From positions 496,001-560,000 of the forward strand of contig NZ_LR134352.1 of the NCBI RefSeq assembly GCF_900637185.1: a stretch of DNA of 64,000 nucleotides, read 5' to 3'. Positions 1-7,847 of the stretch are shown here, one piece after another. A model generated the notes under the pieces. It was not told where the DNA came from. It made no database searches and was given only the letters and a program-made list of their open reading frames with translations. A program made the position numbers and the translations under genes. Each line of letters begins with the position of its first letter. The stretch's first letter is position 1. The DNA is from Nocardia asteroides (GTDB lineage: Bacteria > Actinomycetota > Actinomycetes > Mycobacteriales > Mycobacteriaceae).

Positions 1-541
1 CGGGCATCTCGTTGCTCACGCCCACGGTGCCCGCGACACCCACGCCGCCGCTGGTGACCTGCTGGCCCGCCTTGACGCTGTCCGGCACCGGGTAGGTGAT
101 GGTGAGGGTGACCGGGTTGCCGGAGTTGACGAACCAGCCGGTGCTGGTGACCTTCCAGCCGCCCGCGTTGGGCTCGGGGGTGACGTCCTCGGTGACCTGG
201 CCGCCGATCGCGTGGTACGCGGTGATGGTGGTCTTGGTCGGCGCGCCGAAGCCCACCGGCGGGAAGTCGGTGATGGTGTTGACGTAGGGGTTGCCGATGC
301 CGGTGGTGCCGACCACGACCTTGTAGGTGACCGAGGTGCCGACACCGACCTGCTCGGCGCTGGCGGTCTTGTCGTAGACGTGCGTGATGCCGACGGTGCT
401 GGCATCACGCTTCTCGGCGTGGCTACTGACCGCACAGCTACCCTCGGCGGCGGCGACGCCCGAACCAAGACCGACGCCGACACCGGCGACGACCAGAGCG
501 GTGGTGGCGACGCCCGCGGCGATACGCGAAGTCCGGAACAT
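1..541 (-). CDS. Secreted protein with signal peptide, C-terminus beyond window edge
   Basis: The frame is open from an ATG at 541 to the window edge (180 residues visible, no stop). The start has a clear ribosome site, GGAGGA, eight bases or so upstream. The N-terminus is a Sec signal peptide: basic MFRTSR, a hydrophobic Ala/Val/Gly stretch, then a VAAA-E type cleavage site near residue 32. The mature part starts GSCAVSSHAEKR and is rich in Val, Thr and Gly with motifs such as TSVTYKVVV, NTITDFPP and NPVTVTLTYPVP, which look like an all-beta, DUF11/Ig-like exported domain. One cysteine is visible just after the cleavage site, but it is not in a lipobox position. I do not recognise the family; function unknown. 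A possible KstR-like site lies about 115 bp upstream. Confidence 0.75.
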   Translation of the reverse strand, partial: MFRTSRIAAGVATTALVVAGVGVGLGSGVAAAEGSCAVSSHAEKRDASTVGITHVYDKTASAEQVGVGTSVTYKVVVGTTGIGNPYVNTITDFPPVGFGAPTKTTITAYHAIGGQVTEDVTPEPNAGGWKVTSTGWFVNSGNPVTLTITYPVPDSVKAGQQVTSGGVGVAGTVGVSNEMP

Positions 542-654
542 GATTGTTTCCTCCAAGCCCCGGCGAAGTCGGCCGGGACGAATTCCTCATCGAGTGGTCT
601 ATCCCCCTCTGACCACAAGGTATCGGCCGGACTGGACAGTTGTCCTGGAAAATA

Positions 655-666
655 AGAACGTGTTCT
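655..666. promoter_or_regulatory. Inverted repeat AGAACGTGTTCT, KstR-like half-site core
   Basis: AGAAC and GTTCT are perfect inverted arms around GT. The core AAC-N2-GTT matches the KstR-type operator (TNNAACNNGTTNNA), but the outer T and A are not matched here. It lies upstream of the secreted-protein gene (start 541) and downstream of gnd. The same AACGTGTT core occurs twice in the aldehyde dehydrogenase promoter near 22.96-23.0 kb. The regulator is inferred only. Confidence 0.35.
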
Positions 667-762
667 CATCTTTGTGGAAGATTACCGTTTCACTCTCTGG
701 CGAGGGTCGCCCGGGGTAGCATCCGAGATTTTTCGGCAGCGCCGGAAAGTCCCGAAAACGGC

Positions 763-799
763 AAACCGGCCGCCCGCCGGAGCGACGGGAGGCCGGTTT
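763..799 (-). terminator. Rho-independent-type terminator of gnd
   Basis: Perfect 9-bp arms AAACCGGCC (763-771) and GGCCGGTTT (791-799) sit 24 bp past the stop of the minus-strand gnd gene. The A-rich/T-rich outer ends are consistent with a terminator. Confidence 0.7.
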
Positions 800-822
800 C
801 GGACGTAAATACCCCTAGACGG

Positions 823-1854
823 TCAGCTCTCGGGCAGCTCGTTGTGGCCGCCGAACGCCTTGCGCATGGCCGAGAGCATCTTGTCGGCGTACAGGGCCTC
901 CCCGCGCGAGGAGAAGCGCTGGAACAGGGCCGCCGACAGCACCGGGACCGGCACGGCGGTGTCGATCGCGGCGTCGACCGTCCAGCGACCCTCGCCGGAG
1001 TCCGAGACCCGGCCGCTGAAGCCGTCCAGGTTCGGATCGGCGTAGAGGGCGCTCGCGGTGAGGTCGAGCAGCCAGGACGCCACGACCGAACCGCGCCGCC
1101 ACACCTCGGTGATGTCCGGGATGTCCAGGTCGTACTGGTAGTACTCGGGGTGCTCCAGCGGGGTCTCCTCGGCCGAGTGCTCACCGTCGCCGTGGTCGGC
1201 GCCCACATTGGCGTGCTGGAGGATGTTCAGGCCCTCGGCGTAGGCGGCCATCGCTCCGTACTCGATGCCGTTGTGCACCATCTTCACGAAGTGACCCGCG
1301 CCGGCCGGGCCGCAGTGCAGCCAACCCTGCTCGGCCGGGGTCGGCTCGCCGGTGCGGCCGGGGGTGCGCGGCGCGGCCTCCACGCCGGGCGCGATCGACC
1401 GGAACAGCGGCTCCAGGTACTTCACCTGCTCGGCCTCCCCGCCGATCATCAGGCAGAAGCCGCGTTTCAGTCCGAACACCCCGCCCGAGGTGCCGACATC
1501 CAGATAGTGGATGCCCTTGGGCGCCAAGGCCTTCGCGCGCTTGATGTCCTCGTGGTAGCGGCTGTTGCCACCGTCGATGATGATGTCGCCGGGCTCGAGC
1601 AGCTCGGCCAGCTGGTCGATCGCGCCGCCGGTCGCGCCCGCCGGGATCATCACCCACACGACGCGCGGAGCGTCGAGCATGGCGACGAATTCCTTCAGGT
1701 CGGTGCTGCCCTGGAAACTATCACCCAGCTCGGCGGACAGCTCGTCGATGTGGCCCTGGTGGCGCTCGTGACCGACAGCGGTGTTCCCGTCGCGGACGAT
1801 CCGGCGCACGATGTTGGCACCCATCCGGCCGAGGCCGATCATTCCCAGCTGCAT
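823..1854 (-). CDS. gnd: 6-phosphogluconate dehydrogenase, short (decarboxylating) form
   Basis: 343 residues, the size of the short 6PGDH class (Gnd2-like) rather than the ~470-residue dimeric class. The N-terminal Rossmann motif is GMIGLGRMGANI at residues 4-15. The substrate-binding signature follows (DIIIDGGNSRYHED, then YLDVGTSGGVFG), and the catalytic helix has GAGHFVKMVHNGIEYG with the Lys-x2-His-Asn pair. It oxidises and decarboxylates 6-phosphogluconate to ribulose 5-phosphate in the pentose phosphate pathway; short forms often prefer NAD, but cofactor choice cannot be read with certainty here. The ATG at 1854 has GAGGGAG six bases upstream. It stands alone on its strand, with a terminator after it and a palindrome in its promoter region. 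Confidence 0.93.
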   Translation of the reverse strand: MQLGMIGLGRMGANIVRRIVRDGNTAVGHERHQGHIDELSAELGDSFQGSTDLKEFVAMLDAPRVVWVMIPAGATGGAIDQLAELLEPGDIIIDGGNSRYHEDIKRAKALAPKGIHYLDVGTSGGVFGLKRGFCLMIGGEAEQVKYLEPLFRSIAPGVEAAPRTPGRTGEPTPAEQGWLHCGPAGAGHFVKMVHNGIEYGAMAAYAEGLNILQHANVGADHGDGEHSAEETPLEHPEYYQYDLDIPDITEVWRRGSVVASWLLDLTASALYADPNLDGFSGRVSDSGEGRWTVDAAIDTAVPVPVLSAALFQRFSSRGEALYADKMLSAMRKAFGGHNELPES

Positions 1855-1889
1855 CAGTTCTCCCTCGTTGTCCGGTCCCTGGTGTCGAG

Positions 1890-1901
1890 TCTCACGTGAG
1901 A
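1890..1901. promoter_or_regulatory. Perfect 12-bp palindrome TCTCACGTGAGA upstream of gnd
   Basis: TCTCACGTGAGA is its own reverse complement and lies 36 bp before the gnd start codon, where an operator or the -10 region would be. The regulator is unknown. Confidence 0.35.
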
Positions 1902-2006
1902 TTGTCCCGCGCGCGCACCGCGAGCTCAGGAGCGGCGCCGCGGGCCCCGCCGAAATTCCTCGGAAACCGGCTGTAACGCCCCGCTACGGGCCGCGATAAA
2001 CAGATC

Positions 2007-2053
2007 GGCTCCGTGTAGTTGCCAGACCCCCGACCCGGCAACTACGCGGAGCC
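2007..2053. other. Large hairpin in the gnd/vanW divergent intergenic region
   Basis: The arms GGCTCCGTGTAGTTGCC (2007-2023) and GGCAACTACGCGGAGCC (2037-2053) pair over 17 bp with one mismatch around a 13-nt loop. It sits between two divergently transcribed genes, where no terminator is expected. It is followed by a second shorter inverted repeat (CCAAGGG near 2085, CCCTTGG near 2107) and a GGCCGGGGCC-rich stretch before the vanW-like start. It could be a structured 5' leader of the downstream gene or belong to an unseen small transcript. The remaining 1855-2190 region has no convincing gene. Confidence 0.5.
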
Positions 2054-2190
2054 TTCCTGCTGTCCATCCACTGTTGCCAGGCTGCCAAGGGCGGCGAAGA
2101 CCACTACCCTTGGCCGGGGCCCCGCAAACAATCCCGGGGCCGGGCGCACCTGATTCAGGACACGCCATAGATCCCAACGGAAGGACCTCC

Positions 2191-4047
2191 GTGCCCAGCG
2201 AGTCGAACGCCGGAACACCCCCCGGCCGACAGGGCGAGGTCGGACTACGCAAGCTGCTCGAAGCAAATCGCACTTTCGATGCCGACACCACCGCCCTGCC
2301 CACCATGCCTCTGCGCACCGTGACCCCCGATCGCTGGTCACCCGCGCCCGCGGCCCCGCAGCCCCCGACCGGCCCCGGCACACCTGCGCTGGTCAAGCGC
2401 ATCGGTATCGCCGTCGGCGCCGTGTTCGCCGTGGGAGCCCTCGCCTACCTCGCAGACCTGGCGCTCAGCTCCGGTGAGGTGCCGCGCGGCACCGTCGTCG
2501 CCGGGGTCGACATCGGCGGCATGGACAGGGCCGAGGCCGACGCCCTCCTGCACACCGAACTCGGCCCCAAGGCCGAACGACCGCTCCCGGTCCGCATCGG
2601 CGACGTCCAGGCCAGCATGGTGCCCGCGACGGCCGGTCTGCAGGTGGACTGGAACGGCACCTGGGACGCCGTCGGCGACCAGCCCCTCAACCCCGTCAGC
2701 CGGCTGGTCTCGCTGTTCGGCACCCGCGACGTGCAGGTGGCCAGCACCATCGACGCGGCCGCCCTCGACCAGCAGCTGACCGGATTCCAGGCCCACGACA
2801 ACCCCACCGTCGAGGGCACGGTCCGTTTCGTCGGCGGCAAGCCGGTCGCGGTGGCGCCGGTGCCGGGCCGGGTGCTCGACACCACGGCCGCCCGCACCAC
2901 CATCGTCGAGCGCTGGGCCGCGAGCTCCGAGCTGGACCTGCCGGTGGTCGCCGCGCCCGTCGCGGTCCGCACCGAGGCGGTGCAGGCCGCGCTGCGCGAT
3001 ATCGCGACGCCCGCGGTGTCGGCACCGATCACGCTGAGCGGCAAGGATGTTCGCGCCACCCTGAGCCCCGAGCAGATCGCGAGTGTGCTCAGTTTCGTGC
3101 CCGACGGCAACGGCGGGCTGGCCCCCAAGATCGACAACGACGCCGCGATCGCCGCGCTGGCACCGCAATTGGCGCCCTCGGAGGTGGAGCCCAAGGACGC
3201 CACCTTCACCGTCGGCGCGGGCAAGCCGACCGTGGTGCCCGCCGTGGTGGGCAACAAGGTCGACTGGCCCAAGACACTGGAGCAGCTGCCCGCCCTGCTC
3301 ACCCGTACCACCGGCCGCGACACCGCGGTGGTGTACCAGAAGGTCGAGCCCAAGCTCACCACCGAGGCGGCCAACGGGCTCGGCATCACCGAGATGGTCG
3401 GCCAGTTCACCACCGGTGGCTTCAGCGGCCCGTCCGGAGTGAACATCCGCACCGTCGCCGCGAAGGTCGACGGCGCCGTGGTGAAGCCGGGAGATACCTT
3501 CTCGCTCAACGAGTTCACCGGTCCGCGCACCGCGGCCGAGGGCTATGTGGAGTCGGGCATCATCGACAAGGGCAGGCCGAGCACCGCGGTCGGCGGCGGC
3601 ATCAGCCAGTTCGCCACCACGCTCTACAACGCGGCCTACTTCGCCGGCATGGAGGACGCGGGCCACACCGAGCACAGCTACTACATCTCGCGGTACCCGG
3701 CGGCGCGCGAGGCCACCGTGTTCGACGGCGCGATCGACCTGGCGTTCCGCAACAACTCGACCTCGGGCATCTACATCCAGACGGTGGCGACGGGTTCCGA
3801 CATCACCGTGCGGCTGTGGGGCACCAAGACCGTGGACGTGGAGTCGATCACCGGCGAGAAGTCGAAACCGACCGAGCCGCAGGAGATCACCCTGCCCAAG
3901 GGCAAGGACTGCATCGCCTCCGAAGGCGCGCCCGGCTTCACCATCTCCGACACCAGGGTGATCACCGATCGCAAGACCGGCGCCCAGGTGTCGCGGCACA
4001 CCCGCACCGTGAAGTACGACCCGATCCCGATCGTGAAGTGCGAGTGA
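2191..4047 (+). CDS. VanW family membrane-anchored envelope protein
   Basis: I place the start at GTG 2191, which has GGAAGGA five bases upstream; the frame extends further but without a ribosome site. The 618-residue product has a ~70-residue Pro-rich cytoplasmic head and one transmembrane helix near residues 70-95 (VKRIGIAVGAVFAVGAL). Two repeated extracytoplasmic domains of the PG-binding type found with VanW follow, each with a K.VD/L..T... pattern. The VanW domain is at about 410-570 (GPSGVNIRTVAAKVDG, KPGDTFSLNEFTGPRT, STAVGGGISQFATTLYNAA). VanW proteins are linked to peptidoglycan or vancomycin-resistance loci, but no reaction is established. The tail has two cysteines (CIASEGAPGF and the terminal KCE) that could form a disulfide. 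The stop is only 7 bp from the stop of the convergent cysteine-rich gene. Confidence 0.85.
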   Translation: MPSESNAGTPPGRQGEVGLRKLLEANRTFDADTTALPTMPLRTVTPDRWSPAPAAPQPPTGPGTPALVKRIGIAVGAVFAVGALAYLADLALSSGEVPRGTVVAGVDIGGMDRAEADALLHTELGPKAERPLPVRIGDVQASMVPATAGLQVDWNGTWDAVGDQPLNPVSRLVSLFGTRDVQVASTIDAAALDQQLTGFQAHDNPTVEGTVRFVGGKPVAVAPVPGRVLDTTAARTTIVERWAASSELDLPVVAAPVAVRTEAVQAALRDIATPAVSAPITLSGKDVRATLSPEQIASVLSFVPDGNGGLAPKIDNDAAIAALAPQLAPSEVEPKDATFTVGAGKPTVVPAVVGNKVDWPKTLEQLPALLTRTTGRDTAVVYQKVEPKLTTEAANGLGITEMVGQFTTGGFSGPSGVNIRTVAAKVDGAVVKPGDTFSLNEFTGPRTAAEGYVESGIIDKGRPSTAVGGGISQFATTLYNAAYFAGMEDAGHTEHSYYISRYPAAREATVFDGAIDLAFRNNSTSGIYIQTVATGSDITVRLWGTKTVDVESITGEKSKPTEPQEITLPKGKDCIASEGAPGFTISDTRVITDRKTGAQVSRHTRTVKYDPIPIVKCE

Positions 4048-4054
4048 GGGTTTC

Positions 4055-5269
4055 CTAGCAGTTGCAATCGCAGCTGCAGCAGTCGCCGCAGCCGCAGTCC
4101 TCGCCACAGCAGTTGCCGCAGCAATCGCCGCAGTCGCAACAGCTCTCGCAGTCGCAGTTCTTGGCCCAGGCGTCCTTGCGCTCGCCGGTGCACGGGCTGG
4201 TGTGGTCGACGCAGCAGGCCACCCCGGTGCAGTAGACGCCCAGGATCAGCCCGCCCGCCTTCAGCGGGCCGGGCCTGGTCGGCGGGCGGCGGCCCGGCGG
4301 CGACGGGAACTGGTACGGCGCATGCTGTTGCGCGACAGGCGAAGTGCGGCACACGTGCCCCACCGCGAGTCCGAGGCCCTGCCCCAGCCGGCGCAGCATC
4401 GTCGCCAGCGGGTCGAGCAGTGCCCAGCGGACGGTGGGCAGCTGGTCGAGGTGCGCCTCGGCGGCCGCCGCGCGGATGCGGGATTCGCTCTCGCGCAACA
4501 GTTCATAGGCGCGCGGCATGTCGGTGCCGGTGGCCGCGAGCGGGTTGAAGCGGCCGCGCAGACGGTCGCGTTCGAGGTCTTCGACGGCGTCGGCGAGGTG
4601 GGCGATGCGGCCGACGTGGCGACCGATCTCCCGCAGTGCCGCAACGTTTTCCGGGCGGCCGGCGAGGGTGGCGGTGTGGCCGAACAGGGTGGCGGCACAG
4701 AGCTGGGTGGGGGCGGTGAGCTCGTCGAGGGTGATCGGCGAGAGGACTCGGCGTGTGGCGTCCGCATGCGCCCACGACGTGCCATCGGCCCGCGCTTCCA
4801 AGGCGGTCTGGCTGTCGATGGCGGTGATCAGCGGGCCGATGTCGAGGCCGATGAGGTCCGCTTGGGCGCGGGCGGCCGCGGACCAGGTGCCGGAGACGCG
4901 GCGCATCGGCGGGCGCGCGAGACGGCCCGCGTCGCCGTCGTCGACGTGATCGCGAATCTTGGCCGCGCCCAGCAGCAGTGACGCGGTGGCGGCCAGCCGC
5001 ACGCCCGGCGCGTCCGCCGCGACCACCGAGGCGCGACGCATGCCGCGCAGCGGGCAGGGTCCGGCGGTGCGGCGCTCGCCCGGCGCCGCGGCCTGGGCCT
5101 CGGTGAGCACGCTGAGCACGATGGCGTCGGTATTGGTCGCCGCCCTGGCCAGCTGGCCGGAGCCGTCGCGCAGACCCAGGCACAGGCCGCACATGTGCGC
5201 CTGCCACTGCCCCGGATCGATGCCGTACTTCGCCGCGCCGTGCGCACACGGCTTCAACACACCGAACAC
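4055..5269 (-). CDS. DUF5685 family protein with extreme cysteine-rich C-terminal tail
   Basis: The product begins MFGVLKPC when started at GTG 5269, which has GGGG at correct spacing; GTG 5275 would overlap that site. The N-terminal third carries HMCGLCLGLRD and TNTDAIVLSVLTEAQ, typical of DUF5685 proteins, and the body is Ala/Leu/Arg-rich helix. The last 33 residues contain 16 cysteines interspersed with Asp, Gly, Ser and Asn (CC doublets, CxC and CGDCC patterns), after TGERKDAWAKN. Together with CxxC pairs at the N-terminus and CVDHTSPC before the tail, this resembles a metal-binding module. No enzymatic motif is evident and the function of the family is unknown. The stop faces the VanW-like gene 7 bp away. 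The TetR gene upstream reads the same way with a 74-bp gap. Confidence 0.8.
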   Translation of the reverse strand: MFGVLKPCAHGAAKYGIDPGQWQAHMCGLCLGLRDGSGQLARAATNTDAIVLSVLTEAQAAAPGERRTAGPCPLRGMRRASVVAADAPGVRLAATASLLLGAAKIRDHVDDGDAGRLARPPMRRVSGTWSAAARAQADLIGLDIGPLITAIDSQTALEARADGTSWAHADATRRVLSPITLDELTAPTQLCAATLFGHTATLAGRPENVAALREIGRHVGRIAHLADAVEDLERDRLRGRFNPLAATGTDMPRAYELLRESESRIRAAAAEAHLDQLPTVRWALLDPLATMLRRLGQGLGLAVGHVCRTSPVAQQHAPYQFPSPPGRRPPTRPGPLKAGGLILGVYCTGVACCVDHTSPCTGERKDAWAKNCDCESCCDCGDCCGNCCGEDCGCGDCCSCDCNC

Positions 5270-5343
5270 TGCCACCCCGTCTGCCGTGAAAACTCTCGCC
5301 GAGCACGATCGCAGGTCGGCGCGGTGCGGGCAACCGCTGGGCG

Positions 5344-5943
5344 CTACTCCGGCTTCTTGCGACCGGCCAGGCCGCGCCAGGCCAGATCGTCGAGCAGGTC
5401 GACCGCCTCGGCCACCTCGATCCGGCCGCCGGCCACCCGGTCGGCGATGGCCTCGCCCGCGCCGATCACCGCGGCGGCGACGACTTCGAAATTGGTGCCG
5501 GGATCGGCGTGCTTGGCGCTGGATTCGAGCAGTTTCGCGGTGAGTTCGATGACCCGCTCGCGCGCGTTGTCGATCTCGCTCGCGAAGGCTTGCTGACCGA
5601 TTGCCTGCCGGTACAGCACCTGCCAGGACTGCCGGTTGCGGTCGACGAAGTCGAGGAAACCCTCCAGCGCTGTGCGCACCTGTTCGTGTGGAGTGAGTTG
5701 GGGGTTGCCCGCGGGCGCGACGGCCTCGATGAACCGCAGCCCCTCGCGCTGGATGCAGGCCCGGAACAACTCGTCCTTGGAGCCGTAGTACAGGTAGAGC
5801 ATGGGCTTGGAGATCTTGGCCTCGGCCGCGATCGCGTCCATCGAGGTGTCGTGGAAGCCCTTGCGCGCGAATACCTCGACCGCGGCGTCGAGCATCTGCT
5901 GCTCACGAACCGCACGGGGAAGTCGCTTCGTTCCGCCTGCCAT
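5344..5943 (-). CDS. TetR family transcriptional regulator
   Basis: A 199-residue regulator starting MAGGTKRLPRAVREQQM. ATG 5943 is chosen because AGGAG lies five bases upstream; the longer frame to 5994 has no ribosome site. The HTH is at residues 12-58 (MLDAAVEVFARKGFHDTSMDAIAAEAKISKPMLYLYYGSKDELF, in parts), followed by an all-helical ligand domain. It is on the same strand as, and directly downstream of, the LpqI-like gene, the arrangement seen for Rv0237-Rv0238 in M. tuberculosis. Target and ligand are unknown. Confidence 0.9.
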   Translation of the reverse strand: MAGGTKRLPRAVREQQMLDAAVEVFARKGFHDTSMDAIAAEAKISKPMLYLYYGSKDELFRACIQREGLRFIEAVAPAGNPQLTPHEQVRTALEGFLDFVDRNRQSWQVLYRQAIGQQAFASEIDNARERVIELTAKLLESSAKHADPGTNFEVVAAAVIGAGEAIADRVAGGRIEVAEAVDLLDDLAWRGLAGRKKPE

Positions 5944-6029
5944 CCACTCTCCTACCGCAGGGTGAACCCCTATATTACTCCAAGGTAAGTTCACCCGTGC
6001 CCATTTGCCGCACAGTCGCCGGGACCGGC

Positions 6030-7208
6030 TCAGCAGCCCAGCGGCACACCCTTGTACCGCGCCATCCGCAACACGGAGGCATCGACCCGGTCGGCGGGCA
6101 GTTTGCCACTAGCCACCGACTGTTCCAAACGGTCGAGCACCTGGGGCACCGCGTCGGTGCTGATCCACAGGGCGTTGTCGGCGCCGGCGACCAGGGCCGC
6201 CTCCACCGCGTCGGCGATCGACATGCGGGCGGTGATGGCGGCCATGCCACCCAGATCGTCGGTGAAGATCGGGCCGTCGAACGGCGGGGCGCCGTAGCCG
6301 GTGCCCTCCCGCAGCAGCGTCATGGCGGCCGGGCTGATGCTGGCGGGCACGTCGGGTTCGGTGAGGCCGGGCACGTCGAGATGGCCGACCATCACGGCCG
6401 CGCCGGAGGTGACCAGGTTGCGGAAGGGCACCAGGTCGTGGTTCTGCAACTGGTCCAGCGGCGGGGTGCGCACCGCGCCGGTGTGCGAGTCGCCCGAACC
6501 CGAGCCGTGGCCGGGGAAGTGCTTGATGACCGAACCGAGGCCGACCTGGTTGGCGGCGCGGATGTAGGCGCCCGCGTACTCGGTCACCACCTGCGGGTCG
6601 TCGCTGTAGGACCGGTCGCCGATGACGCTGTCGTCGGGCTGGCTGCTCACGTCGACGTCCGGGGCGAAGTCGACGGTGATGCCGAGATCCTTCAGCGCCT
6701 GCGACCTGGTGACCGAGTTCTCGAAGTACTGCTGCGGCGTCTGCGTCTGGGCCACGACCCGGGCCGACGGCGCGGGCCCGATCACGTTCTTGGCGCGCGA
6801 GACCCGCCCGCCCTCCTCGTCGATGGTGACCATGAGCGGCACCTTCGCCACCGCCTGCACCGTGTCGAGCTGGGCCTTGTTCATCAGGCCGGGATCGGTC
6901 CAGCTGCCGATGAAGATCCCGCCCACCTGCTCGCCGCTCACCACGTTGGTGGCGTCGGCCGCGCCGGTGATGCCGACGGTGAGCAGCTGGGCGAGCTTCT
7001 CGCGCTGGGTGAATTTCGCGAGATAGTCGGTGCCACACCGGGTCTGGGGCGCGGTGGCGGTGGCCGGCGTGCCGGTGTCGCCGCTCTGCGCCGAGGTGGG
7101 GGTGCCGCTGCCGCTCGCCGCGGGGGTCGTCTCGGTCGACGAACCTCCCGAACAGGCGGTGGCGACGGCGGCCAGGACTGCGAACACGACCACAGGCGAT
7201 TTCCGCAT
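6030..7208 (-). CDS. lpqI: Lipoprotein glycoside hydrolase family 3 beta-N-acetylglucosaminidase, LpqI-like
   Basis: A 392-residue lipoprotein: MRKSPVVVFAVLAAVATAC ends in a lipobox with the acylated Cys at about residue 19. The GH3 N-terminal TIM barrel shows VTIDEEGGRVSRA, the NagZ-type motif KHFPGHGSGSGDSHTG with the catalytic His of the flexible loop, and FTDDLGGMAAI carrying the nucleophile Asp. In mycobacteria LpqI removes N-acetylglucosamine from muropeptides during cell-wall recycling, outside the membrane. ATG 7208 is preferred over GTG 7217 because TACCGT lies 7 nt before it, fitting a leaderless start. It is followed by the TetR gene. Confidence 0.92.
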   Translation of the reverse strand: MRKSPVVVFAVLAAVATACSGGSSTETTPAASGSGTPTSAQSGDTGTPATATAPQTRCGTDYLAKFTQREKLAQLLTVGITGAADATNVVSGEQVGGIFIGSWTDPGLMNKAQLDTVQAVAKVPLMVTIDEEGGRVSRAKNVIGPAPSARVVAQTQTPQQYFENSVTRSQALKDLGITVDFAPDVDVSSQPDDSVIGDRSYSDDPQVVTEYAGAYIRAANQVGLGSVIKHFPGHGSGSGDSHTGAVRTPPLDQLQNHDLVPFRNLVTSGAAVMVGHLDVPGLTEPDVPASISPAAMTLLREGTGYGAPPFDGPIFTDDLGGMAAITARMSIADAVEAALVAGADNALWISTDAVPQVLDRLEQSVASGKLPADRVDASVLRMARYKGVPLGC

Positions 7209-7215
7209 GGGCTCC

Positions 7216-7221
7216 ACGGTA
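7216..7221 (-). promoter_or_regulatory. Leaderless -10 hexamer TACCGT before lpqI
   Basis: TACCGT on the minus strand ends 7 nt before ATG 7208, so the first transcribed base would be at or next to the start codon. Confidence 0.5.
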
Positions 7222-7322
7222 GCCCTGTCGCGCGCCGACCCACCGCGCCGGATCCGGATTGAACCCCCGACCTGCGGGGTAACCTGAATTCACACCTCGC
7301 CCGACCAGCGCAGGAGGTCGTC

Positions 7323-7790
7323 ATGGCTTGCGATCGGATGCTCATCGCCTACGACGGTTCCGAACATGCCAAGCGGGCCATCCAGTACGCGGGCCGCTTC
7401 CTCACCGCCGAACGCGCGATCCTGCTCACCGCCTGGGAGCCGATGGTGCGCCAGGCCGCCCGCATCTCCGGGCTGGCCGGGGTGATGCAGCCCGACTGGG
7501 TGCCCGACGAGGAGCTCGAGGACATCGCCTACACCGATGCCCGCAAGATCAACGCCGAGGGCGTGCACCTGGCCAAACTGGCCGGCATCGACGCCGAACC
7601 GCGCACCACCGAATGCACCACCACGATCTGGAACGCGATCGTGGACTGCGCCGACGAACTCGACGTCGACATCATCGTCGCGGGCACGCGCGGCGCCACC
7701 GGCCTGCGCGCCCTGCTGCACAGCAGCGTCGCCGAGGCCGTGCTCAAGCACGGGCACCGGCCGGTGCTGCTGGTGCCACCCGAGCACTGA
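7323..7790 (+). CDS. Universal stress protein, UspA family
   Basis: A single-domain 155-residue Usp. It opens with RMLIAYDGSEHAKRAI and ends with the ATP-binding signature GTRGATGLRALLHSSVAEAVLKHG (G-x2-G-x9-S form) and VLLVPPEH. ATP-binding Usps are stress and dormancy factors of the cytoplasm. AGGAGG precedes the ATG, and a -10-like TAACCT lies at 7280-7285. It reads into the isochorismate synthase gene 57 bp downstream. The pair separates lpqI from the DUF2613-aftD unit, which are neighbours in M. tuberculosis, so it looks like an insertion in a conserved cluster. Confidence 0.92.
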   Translation: MACDRMLIAYDGSEHAKRAIQYAGRFLTAERAILLTAWEPMVRQAARISGLAGVMQPDWVPDEELEDIAYTDARKINAEGVHLAKLAGIDAEPRTTECTTTIWNAIVDCADELDVDIIVAGTRGATGLRALLHSSVAEAVLKHGHRPVLLVPPEH

Positions 7791-7847
7791 GAGTTCGATC
7801 GCTCGGTGTTCCCGGCGCGTCGGGCGCGCCGCTATGGTCGAGACACC

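Noticed and set aside
2007..2190. c-di-AMP (ydaO) riboswitch before the vanW-like gene
   Set aside because: Hairpins are present but I cannot find the conserved sequence blocks of that riboswitch.
5944..5994. Longer start of the TetR gene
   Set aside because: No ribosome site at 5994 and the added 17 residues are not part of the HTH family; 5943 has AGGAG.
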